DNA of 64,000 nucleotides from Lutraria lutraria (GCA_964023205.1 OZ026844.1:11146790-11210789), one strand, 5' to 3'. Positions 37,023-50,091 are shown, counted from the first letter of the stretch. The notes: a model not told the origin generated them from the sequence alone. Made by a program: numbers and translations.

Positions 37023-38752
37023 AAAGCTGTACTATCGTTCAGTTTCAAAAAAAGATCAAAAACAACTATAATACACTGTGAAGTTTCCTCACATCAAATT
37101 CTGTCTGTCGTGAAGGGTCTAACGAAGCTGGGATGTGGACACATTAATTATGCTGTATGCGTGCACTGTCCAGGATAATAATTGGAAGAAATTTACCATG
37201 ATTTAGCTCGGGTATTGGGTCACTTTATTCCTAATACTGATGAGAAATCAATGTACCTTGTAGGCATATACTAACAACATCAAAGCCGCTAATGTTGCCT
37301 ATGTCACACTATAAGTACATCATTATTATCATAGCCTTACTATTTCGGATTTTCGGTTGACCTAGTATTGCATAAATGAATTCGAACGGGTCATCTTCTC
37401 ACTGGACCTGGCCAAATAAAAAAATATATCTTGCCGTCACGGTGACGGGTCTATGACTAATAAGTTGAACAGGATGTTACTACCAGATAATACGTCTCTG
37501 CTACTACGAAGTGAATCAACTGCAATATGTATTATCACAAACAAGAAACGGTCAAAAAATTATTATTAAATGAATGTCGAAAATTTACTTCTGATAAAAC
37601 AATATCGGTTGAATGATTGCTAATTATTTTGTTGGATATAAAACACCAATCGGAACACATCGGCGTTTGTCTAAAGAAAGGTGCGTAATTCTGAGTTACG
37701 GAAATGCCCGTGTAGTAACGATTGATAAAACACGAGCTAGAATTATGACGTAATAGAAGCAAAATAACTTCAACTGATAAAAAAATTGCTAAATTCGCCT
37801 TGGTATGCTAACTAAAGGTGTATAATGTAGGTCGTTCATTTAATTATTTCGTGTTTTACGATGTTGGAATCTTTCTTGACGTGTAAGGTCAGCACTCTCT
37901 CACAAATGACATGAAAACATTCAACATTTACTTCTTGTTTTTGTATTTTAAGAGTCTTTGTCTAAATGCGATCCATGTGTGTATAACAGTTCATAATTTT
38001 AACAAGTGAGAATGTGGAAATTGTTTGTGAGAAATTTACATTTCCTTCTCTCACACAATATTCAAAACTTAAACTCACATCGATGTACAATTTAATCTGC
38101 GAATGCTTGAATTTATTTTTCCGGCAACTTCCGTTTAAAATCGACGAATTTCGTAGTGAGAATAATACAGTTTAAGAAAAAAAATGATTCATTGCCGAAA
38201 ACCTGAAACTATGCGCACATGTGTAAACTATATTTCTTCACAAATGAAACTATATAATACTGTGATGTAAAATTCGTGTGGTCCCTTCTTTACTCAGTAA
38301 AATGTACGGTACTGACATTTTAATTATAGTGAAAATTTACGAAAACGCAATTTGCCTAGAATAGAAAACCTTTTTTTTTAAAAAATAATTTCGGATAAGA
38401 AATCTTTCACTGCATATCATTATAGTTCATAACTTTCATTAAAGCGATCCTATGATGATCCGTGTCTTGAATTCATTTTCGTTTTTTTGGTAATTTATTT
38501 TGTTGCCCAAAAATGACAAATGATTAGTCTATGCATTATTTCAAGAATGTCTTCATTTTTAAGGCTGGTGATGTCATGCCTGAGGACTTCCGAGATTAAC
38601 AGGTTGGTGTCCCGACGGGTATGTCTGTATGCCGCCATGAGAATGTGTTCAACATTTTGAAAAAAACTACAAGAGCATCGTTCAGACAGTTCAAGAGACA
38701 GGGAAACGTTCGTTTCCGCTCATTCTCAGACTACTGACTAAATATGTGTATA

Positions 38753-38929
38753 CAGTATAACCTCTCCAGACCGGCCCTCTCTTGAGAGCAACAACCTCCC
38801 TTCAACAATTGCATGATTTTTCCCACTGTACGTTTTAACTATTAATTTAACCTCTCTATAGCAACAACCTCTCTACAACAACATAATTTTGCTACTCACA
38901 AAGGGTGATGTTTTGGAGAAGTTGAACTG
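38753..38929. mobile_element. MITE with CAGTATAACCTCTC ends and TA target
   Basis: Left end CAGTATAACCTCTC and right end GAGAAGTTGAACTG are inverted repeats, flanked by TA (38751-38752, 38930-38931). The middle repeats CTCTATAGCAACAACCTCTC. 177 bp. Confidence 0.7.
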
Positions 38930-39500
38930 TACTTATTATCCCAGCTAGACTTTCATTTGATCTTATATTCATTAAATAATATTTCATCCCATTTTGATCA
39001 ATATATTACCATGCATGCATTAATGTTTTTGATGAAGAACAGCAAACAAAATCTATGAATATACATGTACATTCACATGAAAAAGAAAGTGTGTGGTTAG
39101 AGGGATTGTTTGTATTAAAGAAACAATATATACCAAAATGTGCAAAAATGAATTGGCTACATGAAATTTTACTTTTTAATATTATAAATTGAAATTTATT
39201 AATTATCAGGTCATTGTTTAATGTGTGAATAATTATGTATCTTGAGTTTATATCTAGATGCTATTCTCCGTATTAAAGTGCTCACTTTCTTTTTCGTGTT
39301 AGCTTATACAAGCATAATGCATTAACGACGCAATAATCGTACAAAGAAAAGACAAAACTAACACTCATTTAGTTATGCCTTTGCCCAGACTGTATCTTTG
39401 TCTATAATATAAATGTCAAACTATTTAGTGTAAAGATTAAGTAAATTCAAAATATAATATGTTCTCATCACCTGGGTAACAAATCATTTAGATGATAATA

Positions 39501-39669
39501 CAGTACAGCCTCTCTATAGCGGCCTTCTCTAGAGCAACAACCTTCAAGCAACATCATGATTTTTTTCCCACTGCACATATTAACCATAAATTTAACCTCT
39601 TTAGAGAAACAACCTCTCAATAACAATATAATTTTGCTTCTCCCAAAAGGTGTAATAAAAATCAAACTG
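39501..39669. repeat. Second copy of the CAGTATAACCTCTC MITE, decayed right end
   Basis: Left end CAGTACAGCCTCTCTATAGCGG after TA; body aligns with 38753-38929; the right end is reduced to AAACTGAAC. Confidence 0.6.
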
Positions 39670-39827
39670 AACATAACTATAAGTAGCCCAATGATATACA
39701 TGTAGAACTTGTTGACAAGTGTAATATGTTCTGGTATGTAGAAATAATGCCATGAATTATATGAGAACATAATTACATGTAGTGGGAGTTACCAACCTTT
39801 GGCACTCTCATTTTTATTCTGTTAGTG

Positions 39828-40005
39828 CAGTCAAACCTGTGTAAGTGGCCACCTCCAACTAAAGGCCTTCCTGTGAATAGAGGCCATTTTAAAAATACCC
39901 ATCATTGATTATTATGAACAAAAAGACCCCCGAATAAAGGCCACCTGTCAATAAAGGTCATACTTTGTCTTTCCCAAGGGTGGCCTTTGTTCACAAGTTT
40001 GACTA
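39828..40005. repeat. MITE with CAGTCAAACCTGTG ends, intergenic copy
   Basis: Begins CAGTCAAACCTGTGTAAGTGGCC and ends TTCACAAGTTTGACTA, with the AATAAAGGCCACCTGTCAAT middle of the family. Confidence 0.65.
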
Positions 40006-40548
40006 TAAATATCATATTTAGTCAGTATGTCTGTTTGTACATGATTTTATACAATTATTTCAATGTGCTAATTACCTCTAATTGCCATAACATTTTGTAT
40101 TATTCATTCATAAATCATATTTTTCTTTGTTTTGTTTTTATGTCACAAACAAATATGCACATTTTATTTGTACATGTATATATTGAATTGTCATTGATTA
40201 CATTTAAGATTTATTGTTCTTAATGCCTCAAATGCGAATTGCATGTATCTTACATATGGATTATGTTTACATGTACATGAAGATAAGTTTTCCTGTATGG
40301 TCAACATGATATGCCATGTACTATCTGTCTAACATTAAAAAGACTTATTGAATTATTGAAGATTTCTTTATTTATTAAATTTTGATCAATTAAAAAGAGT
40401 GATATCACACTAATGATGTACATATAATTTGATTAAAGAGGAATCATATTGCAACAGTATCAGCATTTTGGTTTATTGATAATTTTATATTAAAGAAATT
40501 TTGTAAATCTCAATTTTGTAATTTTAAGTTCCAGATTACAGAAATATT

Positions 40549-41412
40549 GGCCAATCACAATTAGTTTAGACTTGACCAATCATGATTTGTTATATTGGAG
40601 GCGTGTCATAATTATTATCTTGACCAATCATGAAGCATTTTATTGAGATGTGTCAAATTGACCTGACCAATCATGATTGTTATATTGGAGGCGTGTTATA
40701 TATATTATCTTGACCAATCATGAAGCATTTTATTGAGATGTGTCAAATTGACCTGACCAATCATGATTGTTATATTGGAGGCGTGTTATATTATCTTGAC
40801 AAATCATGAAGCATTTTATTGAGATGTGTCAAATTGACCTGACCAATCATGATTGTTATATTGGAGGCGTGTTATATTATCTTGACAAATCATGAAGCAT
40901 TTTATTGAGATGTGTCAAATTGACCTGACCAATCATGATTGTTATATTGGAGGCGTGTCATAATTATTATCTTGACCAATCATGAAGCATTTTATTGAGA
41001 TGTGTCAAATTGACCTGACCAATCATGATTGTTATATTGGAGGCGTGTTATATATATTATCTTGACCAATCATGAAGCATTTTATTAGGGGCATGTCAAA
41101 TTGACCTGACCAATCATGATTGTTATATTGGAGGCGTGTTATATTATCTTGACAAATCATGAAGCATTTTATTAGGGGCATGTCGAATTGACCTGACCAA
41201 TCATGATTGTTCTTTTGGAGGCGTGTTATATTATCTTGACCAATCATGAAGCATTTTAATGGGGCATGTCAAATTGACCTGACCAATCATGATTGTTATA
41301 TTGGAGGCGTGTTATATTATCTTGACCAATCATGAAACATTTTAATGGGGCATGTCAAATTGACCTGACCAATCATGATTTGTTATATTGGAGGTGTGTT
41401 ATATTGTCTTGA
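40549..41412. repeat. Satellite array with 43-bp subunits in an 86-bp higher-order unit
   Basis: GACCAATCATGA recurs every 43 bp. Two subunit types alternate: one continues TTGTTATATTGGAGGCGTG, the other AGCATTTTATTGAGATGTG. About ten 86-bp units, with small TATATAT insertions in a few. Confidence 0.92.
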
Positions 41413-42100
41413 CTACTGGTTTATCTTAATTTGTTATTGAAATATGTTTTGTATTGTTTAAGAATTCATAGACTGAAAATTGGTTTGAATGAAATTATTT
41501 CAAGAAATATTTTAAATACAAATCTTGTATAAACTTCTTCTAAAATTTTGCTGCTTCATTTATAGTACATTTGTATTACATGTTCATTGTATACTAACAT
41601 GAAAAAGAAGGTGTGCACTTTTATTACACTTTTAAAAAAAAAAAGAATTGTTATGAAGTTTAGAATATATTTTTTTTATTATAGATTTATTATCATGACT
41701 GAAGACAATAACCCTTCAAACATTGCATCCATTCATCCAATATATAAGCACGTAGACAGCCTTCAAATTGGCTGCAGGCTATTGGACATCTATACTTCTA
41801 AAAGTGTAAAAAAATTCACTCTAATCAACTGCACACTTTTTCGTGCGAGTATATTTTACCTCAGAGAAATATCTGTAATACAAGACAGGAATATGAATGG
41901 TACAAAAATATCTTTCATTCTGGAATTAATTTAACCAGCCAATGTGATTGTTAAAACTTTATTTGTTATTAGTAGACATTTTGTAATGTAATTAAATTCT
42001 TTTTAGATTTATTGCATTTTCTACAAAATTTTCCTTATAGTTAGCAATGAGATACTTCATATTGCATTCATTTGATTGATGTTGCAGATTAAGTTGTCGT

Positions 42101-42246
42101 ACTGTAATAGGAGGAGGAAAATAATGTACCAGATGCGGGGCTAGAACTCGCGATCTCCTGCTTGCAAGTCAGATGCTCTACCAACTGAGCTAATCAGGCT
42201 GGATAATATCACAGCCATTTTATTAATACAAAATATTATATATACC
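42101..42246 (-). repeat. tRNA-like SINE, family C, copy 1
   Basis: On the minus strand GATTAGCTCAGTTGGTAGAGC is a perfect tRNA A-box/D-arm, followed by an anticodon-like CTTGCAAG and GAGTTCTAGCCCC as a B-box relative. Acceptor ends pair poorly, so this is a SINE or tRNA relic, not a functional tRNA. Confidence 0.6.
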
Positions 42247-42363
42247 ATACTGCCACATTCCTCCTTCCTATTTCTCAAAGTAATTAATTGCGACAACCAC
42301 AGGCTCTTTGGACTAATCCAGCCTTTGCTTCACCCTAGCTGGCTAGTCACACACTCATGGCAC

Positions 42364-42515
42364 TTAATGCAATAGGAGGAGGAGAATAATGTACCTGATG
42401 TGGGGCTTGAACTAGCGACTTCCTGCTAGCAATCAGATGCTCTACCGACTGAGCTAATCTGACTGGATAATATCACAGCCAATTCAAATAGAAATATTAT
42501 TCATACCATACTGCT
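42364..42515 (-). repeat. tRNA-like SINE, family C, copy 2
   Basis: Diverged direct repeat of the element at 42101-42246, about 264 bp away, same orientation, again with a D-arm-like segment (minus strand GATTAGCTCAGTCGGTAGAGC). Confidence 0.58.
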
Positions 42516-42683
42516 ATAGTATTGCTAAAGTTTACCTATGGTCCAGTGCAGTGTTAAGTCCACCTCATTTAGTGATAACCTATTATTTATAACAGGTTTT
42601 CTGTATTTCCAGTGCATTTAAACTTGATAAAAAAATTACCCCACCTTGACACTATACAGGGCTGCACAAACTGGGGGGAACTA

Positions 42684-42699
42684 GGGGGGGGGGGGGGGG
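42684..42699. repeat. G16 homopolymer
   Basis: Sixteen consecutive G following CTGGGGGGAACTA. It is prone to length error in sequencing and can form a quadruplex with the adjacent G6. Confidence 0.85.
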
Positions 42700-42834
42700 C
42701 TTAGATCCGAGTAAGTAGAACATTCTCAAGTTTCAAAATCTAAAACTTATTTGTTATATTAGTCAGGTCTGAATACAAAAAACAGCATGTAATAAATTGA
42801 AACCTAACTTAATTGTTTCTTTGTATACATCCCA

Positions 42835-43107
42835 CAGAGGGTGATAGAACTTAATGTTTACCCAAGACAAGTAACAATTATAAAGAAAATGATAACAGAA
42901 ATTGAAACGAAGTATCTTTCTGCTGAACTGGATGCCAATTTATGATTAGATTTTAATAAGCGCCTAAAGCGTCTTAAGGCAAGGGTAGTAATCGATATGG
43001 AACAGATTTGACTTAAATATCGCATGAGTGTGTGAGGGCAGTTTTCGTTATGGCAAGCAGGGCGAAATGTAATGTCAGAGGGTAACATTACGGATTGTCA
43101 CCCTCTG
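42835..43107. repeat. Possible MITE with CAGAGGGTGA ends
   Basis: CAGAGGGTGA at 42835-42844 and TCACCCTCTG at 43098-43107 are inverted, and a third CAGAGGGTAA lies at 43075. No target duplication found. Confidence 0.4.
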
Positions 43108-44214
43108 ATGTCACATAAGACTATATAGTAAATAAATCATGTGAGGTATAATAATATACAATGTCATATGCTAATGTTAGTCAGGGACTGTATCATAATA
43201 TCCCTTTGTTAGATCATTGTTTTAGTTAGCAATTTTTGTCATTTTTAATAACTTCATTTTCTTTGTTGCATATATATTCTTTTGTATTGTTGATGTTGTT
43301 ATTTGTTAGATCTTAGTTGAGTCAAAGTAAACAAATCTTTGATTTGATTCTCTGTGTAAATAAATTTGTTACAATCTAGAAGTAGTTGTTGTCTTATTAA
43401 GTTATTTGTGTATATTATAAGAATTTCTTTAATAACCTTGTTTCTCTCAAGATTAAATTTGATTATCTGTCATACATAATTATCAAACTGTTAATTTAAA
43501 CTTATTTATTTTACATTGATTGTAGAGCAAGTTCTTACAACTTATATTAACTAATCACAATGACTGCTTCCTGAATTCTGACCAGTACTCGTGCTGAAAG
43601 AAGGGATTGTGAAGATATTGGTCAAATTCCGTCACTGTTCCTCATACAGTTGAATATGATGTAAAAAAATAATTTTGGTTGAAATGTATGATTGAAGTAG
43701 ATTGATTAGCTCTGAAGTTCACATCCTAAGTGGACTGGACCTAGATTATGATAAGGAATGAGGTAAGAACTAGTCCCAGTTTGAACCCTTAATTCACAAA
43801 ATTCTTTTGTCAGAGCAGTCATCACTTTAATACAAAATTCACTACTGTATTCTTTACATAAGTATTCAGCTTAGAAAATGAAGTGTACTTTAAATTATTT
43901 GTTAATTTAGTACAAAATAGCTTTGAATTTTTTTTGTGTCTTTAAAGATGTTCAAAAATATCCTCAAACATTCCCAGCGCTATATGTAACATAACTCAAG
44001 AATGTTGCTACAAATATATTCAAATAAATGTCCTAATAAGTTATAAAATTGATCAATTATGTCCCAAGTATCGCCTGGCTGAACACTTCATCGTCATACA
44101 GAAACAGATTATTCATAAATGCCATGAATTTTAATAGCCATCTAGTCTTACAAGCATATAAACTAGAAAGTACAATGAGAAACATACTTAAAATAGACAT
44201 TTCTCCTTAATTTG

Positions 44215-44545
44215 GGAACCGAGTGGGACTATCAGTAATCAGGGGGTAACATGCTGCACTACTAAAAGCAAGGTTGTGAGTTCAATTCTTGATTCCGCCT
44301 TGCAAATTTCTCAGAGACGCTATTCCAGTGTCCTCATCCCAACTATCAAGCACTGTGTTTAGAAACTCACCTGTAGGGTAAAGGGCAAGGAATGTATCAG
44401 TGCTAAACACCAGCCATGATTCAGAACCAGGAAGAACTATTAGAAAAGATTAGGGAAATAACTGCCCTGTCTCTTGTATCTTATCTCCCCTCTCTCTGAG
44501 GCAGCTTCGAAATGATCATAGATGCCAAATGTTAAACAATAGATA
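44215..44545 (+). repeat. SINE-like element with B-box
   Basis: Contains AGGTTGTGAGTTCAATTCTTG (B-box-like), a conserved-looking middle with TCTCAGAGACGC and an end resembling ATGCCAAATGTTAAACAATAGATAAA, the layout of other mollusc SINEs. Only one copy is seen in this window. Confidence 0.4.
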
Positions 44546-44989
44546 AAATCAGGAACAGTGTAACAATTTACTGATATCCAAGGGAGGTAACCCAAATATT
44601 AACATGGCATAATACTCCATAGATTCATTCTTCTTATATACATAAATAAATGAATTTTTAGAAATGTAATTTTTTGTTAGTCACATAAATAACTTTTAAA
44701 CAATCATATTATTCTGAATAAATGAACATAAACTGATACATGTACATTTGTATTATGTTTCTCAGTTTACAAAATATGTACCAGCTAACTATAAAGATTA
44801 TGAGATGGCTGCTGTGTAATGGTCTACAGGGTTACATGGTCTTATGCCTACATTGTTTATCCAAAATGTAAAATTATGGTTGTTATAATTTATCAAAATA
44901 TGTCTCCAAGATTACCAGACGCATGATAAATTATCAACAGTTTCTGTTCAGTAACAAGAAAGTATTTTTCTGATTGCTTCCATTACACT

Positions 44990-45035
44990 GTCAAATTACA
45001 CTTCCATTACACTGTCAAATTACACTTCCATTATA
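44990..45035. repeat. Short tandem repeat (about 25 bp)
   Basis: ACTGTCAAATTACACTTCCATT is repeated head to tail about two and a half times. Confidence 0.6.
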
Positions 45036-45504
45036 CATGTAGTCAATATTCGAGTCAGCAGCCACCCTGTAGACAATGGCCATACTTTGTTCTCTAGGGT
45101 TTAGTGTTGCACCATTAACTGGGGTCATCTGGTGACTTCCTATTTTAACAGAGGATGAAGACCCCCAGCATATACCTGGGTAAAACCTTCCGTAAGCTAG
45201 CTGGACAGCTTCCTCATGTTTAAAATTTGTCCAGTCCTGGCTGGGATACAAACTTACAGTGGTGAGGGGCTAGTGATTATACTTGTCAGGTTTATCACTG
45301 GATCACAGAAGTCCAGAAAATCCTTCAGAGCACATTTTTTAATTTCATAGAAAAAAAGTTCTAAGTAAAGGTCGCTTCACAGTGTTTAAAGGTCACTTTT
45401 CTTTTATCCTGATAAAGGTCTGCACAGCCTGTATTAGAATGCATTGTTTTATCAATCAAGTGCAGTCGTCATAGAGTAATGAGTCATTCTTTGGGTCTGC
45501 ATAT

Positions 45505-45726
45505 TGTTGTTTTACGCCCCTTTTCAACTGTCAGAAACATATGAGTCTGACAGTTCACCTTACTATCGTTCCTGGAAAGAACCAGTACCAGACTCCCATC
45601 CTCCAACTGCTTACTTTCTCACATAAAGAGACATGATTGGTAGCGGGGCTTGAACCCATGACCGTCTATCAGTGAAAGGTTAGTGATTTGATGTCTGTGA
45701 CCTTAACCACTCGACCGCGGAGGAGA
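45505..45726 (-). repeat. SINE family A, inverted copy
   Basis: Reverse complement of the family: begins with TTTTACGCCCCTTTTCAAC and ends with CTTAACCACTCGACCGCGG, which is the tRNA-like head with a clear A-box (GGTCGAGTGGTTAAGG class). Confidence 0.72.
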
Positions 45727-48533
45727 GTTCTGTCATATGAAATAAAGTCTTCATCATTTTTATACAATAAAGAGATCAAGTTATACTGATGTGTTTTTTT
45801 TATCTTATTTTATAAACATATTCAACAGGTATTGTAGACAAAAAAAACCAACAACAACATTTCACAATGGATTACATGTATATGATGGAAAAAAATACTA
45901 CCACAATATCCATGATGTATTAACAATTAAGTATAACAAAATAAAAGTTGTCACAAAAAAGCAAATAAAGAATTAAACTGTAAATGTGTAGAAAAAAAAT
46001 TAACAAACATAAGCAATCCAATCTTTCTTCAACATCATTATATCTGCATAACAAAAAAAATGTAAATAGAATAATATATACTTTAATTTGATTGTAAACA
46101 AACATTCGCTTATCACAATAGTATATTCAAGTACAAATGTATTGGTCCTTCATTCAAACATGAACTGGTTACTTTATATTTATGAAACATTAATAATATG
46201 AAATGCGTATGTCTTTGAAAAAAATGAACATATTTATAAAAAGCGTAAAGAAAGTAAATGCAATACATGTAAGTAAAGTTTCACAACAAGTTGAACATGG
46301 TGAATTGTTATTTCATACAGAATGTAAAAGTTGGAAAAATAAAAATATGATCTGAGAATGTGTATAGTATACAAAACATGATTTCTCTAAATCATTTTAC
46401 ACAAGGATCAAATTTAACATTAATTAGGCTAAACAATAATTGATAGTCTTCAGATGCGCAAAAAAATACTTGTGAGGTTGTGGTGCAGAAATATCCAATA
46501 CCGGTATTTAAGCACGAATTTGACAGAGCCTACTTCATTTTTACATCCATGACATATTAGAAATCAGCATTTCATGGACTGAATGCTTTAAGTGACATTT
46601 TTGTAAGTTTTCATTATTGTAATCTTTTAACATCGATCTTGATTTGACCCTTAAATGACACCTATCTATAGTATTCTTTTGGATCAGGGGCTCAGTCTAA
46701 AAACCAATCATGTATAATGTTCAGTATTTAAAGAACCCGCAAATATTTCAGTCTTCTGTCCTACCTTCCATTCTTCTTAAATACTTCATAGATATCATAT
46801 ACACAGTTGTTATACGTAATTTATGACCTTGGTGAATTACGAAAAAATCAACGGTTAACCAAATAATAAAACTAACCCAACTAAACAGGTCTTAATCAAC
46901 GTTTTAGAATAACTAGATACTGGTATGTTTTCTCTTCACATTCTTACCAAAATCTTGTAGCACAGCACAGCTTATTTGAACAGTATACATTATAGCTTAC
47001 CTTCCCAATAAATTTTCAAGTGGTATACCATTTACCATCATTGTACAACATTTGATATAATCAAATAAATAAATATAATTAGTCATAAAGCAAAAATTAT
47101 TTCTTTAACAACATCATACATACATAAACACCAAAGAGATCAAAACAAAAATGTGCTTCTTATCATATAAAAGCTAATCCCTGTACACACAAACCAGTGA
47201 ACTAAGGTCACATAAACTAAATTGTGGCCTTATTATATAAGTACACAGTGCCTAGATTGGGGAGTCTTACACTCTGCTTTGACCTCAGATAAATCAAAAT
47301 TTACATTTCATTTTAATTACAGTATAAAATACAAAATAAATGCTTATCAACAGATTCTTTGAAAATTATGCTTGTGTATGAAAGAGTCTAATCTAATTAA
47401 CCAAGAATTAGCCCATTGAAAACAATGTAAGTCCTAGTCTGGTCATGCAAGGTCAAATCAAGGTTGGGTGATTTGGGTGAAATTGGAATGGTCGAAAGCT
47501 ACAACTGTTAAGGACTAGATGAAACTAGTTAACTATCTAGTTATCCTCTTAAAGACGGCAAGCAGGCAGGTCAATCACTTGCTTGGGGCATATGAATTAA
47601 ATTTTACTACCTACAATTTTCCATGACAGTACACATATATTGGTGTAGAAACATAAATATACTATAGTAGTTTCAGTGCAACAGAAAATGTCTAGAATCA
47701 TAAATGTAATATGAAATTCATAATATCATACTGGTACATGTATATCTTAATGAATTTTGATTATACACACAAAATACAGATCAATAAATGTTGACTAGCT
47801 TATCCATATAAATACATTTAACAATCAATATGACAACAGTTTCTTTAATGAGCACAAATCAATATTGGTAATACTGACCGCAGAAAAAATAAATATGCAA
47901 AAAGATACATTGTTACTATGGCAACAGCATAAGACAGAAATAGTCATAATAGTAAAATTGCACCAATACATTTAGTTGTATACAGTAATGTAAATGTAAG
48001 CTTTATTAATATTTATATTTAGCAGTTTTAGAATAAAACACTGAGCAAAGAATGGTGTATACTGTTATATAATGAAAGAGGTGACCAATCATGCTGAGCT
48101 ACAAAGAAATGCAATCTATATCTGTCAAAAAAAAGAAAACCACAGAAGAATGCCATTATTGGATAGACACCTTAAAAAATAAAAAAGATTTATGATATAA
48201 GATCTTTGCATACTTCCAGCTTGGTCACTGTATAATGAAATGTTGATTAATTTGGTCCAATAAGAATATCGGTACAGGAATGCAATTTGAATTCCATAGA
48301 AAACAGAGACAAAAATATATACATGTATTCTTATAGAATACCTGGTCACGGATTGGTCATTTGCATTAAATACAAGAGTATCCATGAATGAATAAATGTG
48401 AAAAAGGAGAACAAAGTAAATTATAAACATATAGGTATTGTGTGAGACAGAACAAAATGGTCAAGTCAACCAACTAGTGCTCCTTACAGAATCAAGAACT
48501 GTGATAACAATAGAAGGATGTGGTGTATATCTG

Positions 48534-48539
48534 TTTATT
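48534..48539 (-). terminator. Candidate SMIM29 poly(A) signal AATAAA
   Basis: Reads TTTATT on the plus strand, 54 bases beyond the SMIM29 stop codon. It would give a very short 3' UTR. Distal signals further down the A-rich tract are possible. Confidence 0.35.
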
Positions 48540-48592
48540 TGGGAAATATTACATCATATCTATGTCCACCTCTTTGATCTTTTATCCCTTTG

Positions 48593-50091
48593 CTAGGTAT
48601 TAAACTGTAGCTGGGGTGAAGTGGAGCTGGGGCTCTGAAAAATATTGAAATGTACAAATATCATACAAACTGTTCATGCTCATACAAAGTCATATTAAAT
48701 GGTATCAAAAACTGTCTAGTGTTTTCATTTGTGGAATGGTCCTTCAAGCGGTGTAAACATTTTTTCTTTCTATACTATAAAATAGTGCTACTGTATACAA
48801 CAAATAAAAGTTTGTAAAGAAAAAACAAACTTGACTGACTTTTCTTTCAAGGAGGCCAACATATTTGTCAGTTTTGTGTCTGGGAAATTCTAAGTAATTC
48901 TAATGTCGGCTTACCAGGTAGAACGATGATTAGACAGAACTAGTCAAGGTACACTGAATGCAAGTTAAAGTGATCTACACCAAAGCTAAGATATTAAGCC
49001 TACCATGTCCTTATTGTACATTCGCCTTCCTCTGTCATCTAACAACTCAGATTCCCAGTCCTCTTCTTGTGGATCAAAGTTATATAATGGCATCAAATGG
49101 TGACGTAATCTCTCAATTCTGAAATAAGTCATTGTAATTTATACATTTACAGGTACATGTACACTGTGGATTTCCAGGCTTACATGTAATAATATACTAA
49201 AAAAATTTTTTCAGGATATAATTATCTTTATTGATTCCAAACTGACTGCTGAGTACTGATAAAAGGTTTAATTTTAAGTTTAAATACATTGTATATCAAA
49301 ATTTATCATTTCGATTTTGTAATTTTGTTACAGCACTTACCTATTTTTTCTGATCACAAAAACTATCTGAAAACATAAAAAACATAAGTGATTATTTTGT
49401 TAAAAATTATTCAATGCTTTTTAGATGCAAGTCCTGTTTTGCAGAACAATTGAGAAAAAGAAGCCACATGTACTTTCAATAAATGCATGCATACCATATG
49501 ACCCTGGTGGCAGCTTGAGTTAACCTCGGACAGACAGATGGACAAGGCTATCACTATACGCTCCCGCATCTGCCATCATGCCAGAGGCATAAAAACAAAT
49601 GCCATATATGATATAATATACCAGTAATATCAAGGACTTATATACATACATGCATGTATATAAGTCCTTGGTAATACAAAATGTATGTATATAACATGAA
49701 CAGAACTACAGATCAAAGTGCATCGATGACACTGTAAGTAACAATCACATAGTTAGATAAAATTATATCAGTCATTCCCCACCAAAAAAAAATCCAAGAG
49801 GAATATAATTAAATGCCAAATATTTAAGTAATGCGAGACTCTAAACTAGGTAACTCAAAGATATGACTTTTAGTGTAATAATGCTGAATTTAGCGTACTT
49901 ACTACAAATGCTATAACAAGAACCAAAGCAATAGCACCAAGAGGCACAATTATGTAGGCAAGAGTGTGACCGCCAACAGTTCCGTCACCTTTCCCTGTTG
50001 AAATCACATCATCATTACTCATTGTGGAGACGACGCTAGTAGAATTGTCAGTGTATGTCATTTCACCCATATCTTTTAATATTTTTTTCAA
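48593..50091 (-). CDS. SMIM29: SMIM29-like small integral membrane protein
   Basis: Four exons on the minus strand: 50091-49903 (start ATG), 49366-49341, 49118-49004, 48634-48593 (TAG). All have GT-AG junctions and the joined frame encodes 123 residues. Order: polar Ser/Thr-rich N-terminus of about 40 residues, one hydrophobic segment (about 44-68, AYIIVPLGAIALVLVIAFV then IVFVI), a basic RKNR stop-transfer, then RIERLRHHLMPLYNFDP and an acidic EED...ELLDD stretch. The RLRHHL.P.Y..DP block and the following acidic segment match vertebrate SMIM29 (C6orf1), a protein of unknown function. The N-terminus is longer than in human (about 102 residues in total there); Met8 or Met11 could be the true start. 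The last exon (SPSSTSPQLQFNT) is unlike the human end. Confidence 0.85.
49631..49670. repeat. Short palindrome in SMIM29 intron 2
   Basis: CAAGGACTTATATACAT (49631-49647) faces its exact reverse complement (49654-49670) across six bases. Confidence 0.7.

Larger units (their letters stand above)
35158..48592. other. Gene-poor stretch between the HMGA-like exons and SMIM29
   Basis: No protein gene recognised in 13.4 kb. It should include the missing 3' end of the HMGA-like gene. Identified contents are repeats: a foldback element, two MITE families, the 43/86-bp satellite, tRNA-like SINEs and a poly-G tract. The part from 45740 to 48500 is strongly A-rich on the plus strand with no repeat I can name; it could be a long T-rich 3' UTR or non-coding RNA on the minus strand, but nothing proves it. 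Confidence 0.5.

Noticed and set aside
36698..37048. 116-codon minus-strand frame
   Set aside because: It lies on a dispersed repeat (36820-37022) and has no recognisable domain.
38564..38599. Possible last HMGA-like exon (AG, then 11 codons GCT to GAT, TAA), acidic AGDVMPEDFRD
   Set aside because: The phase fits and a modest pyrimidine tract precedes it, but the segment is too short and unlike known HMGA tails to call.
40549..41412. CRISPR or bacterial repeat array
   Set aside because: The intervening sequences are themselves repeated in alternation, so it is a two-subunit satellite.
41587..41934. 115-codon plus-strand frame
   Set aside because: Very AT-rich, dominated by Lys/Ile/Phe, with no family resemblance and no splice context; chance ORF.
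42101..42515. Two functional tRNA genes on the minus strand
   Set aside because: The D-arm is excellent, but the acceptor stem and T-arm do not pair properly and both copies share non-tRNA flanks, which indicates SINEs.
48125..48430. 101-codon minus-strand frame
   Set aside because: Hydrophobic, T-rich composition expected from the A-rich plus strand; no domain and no splice signals.
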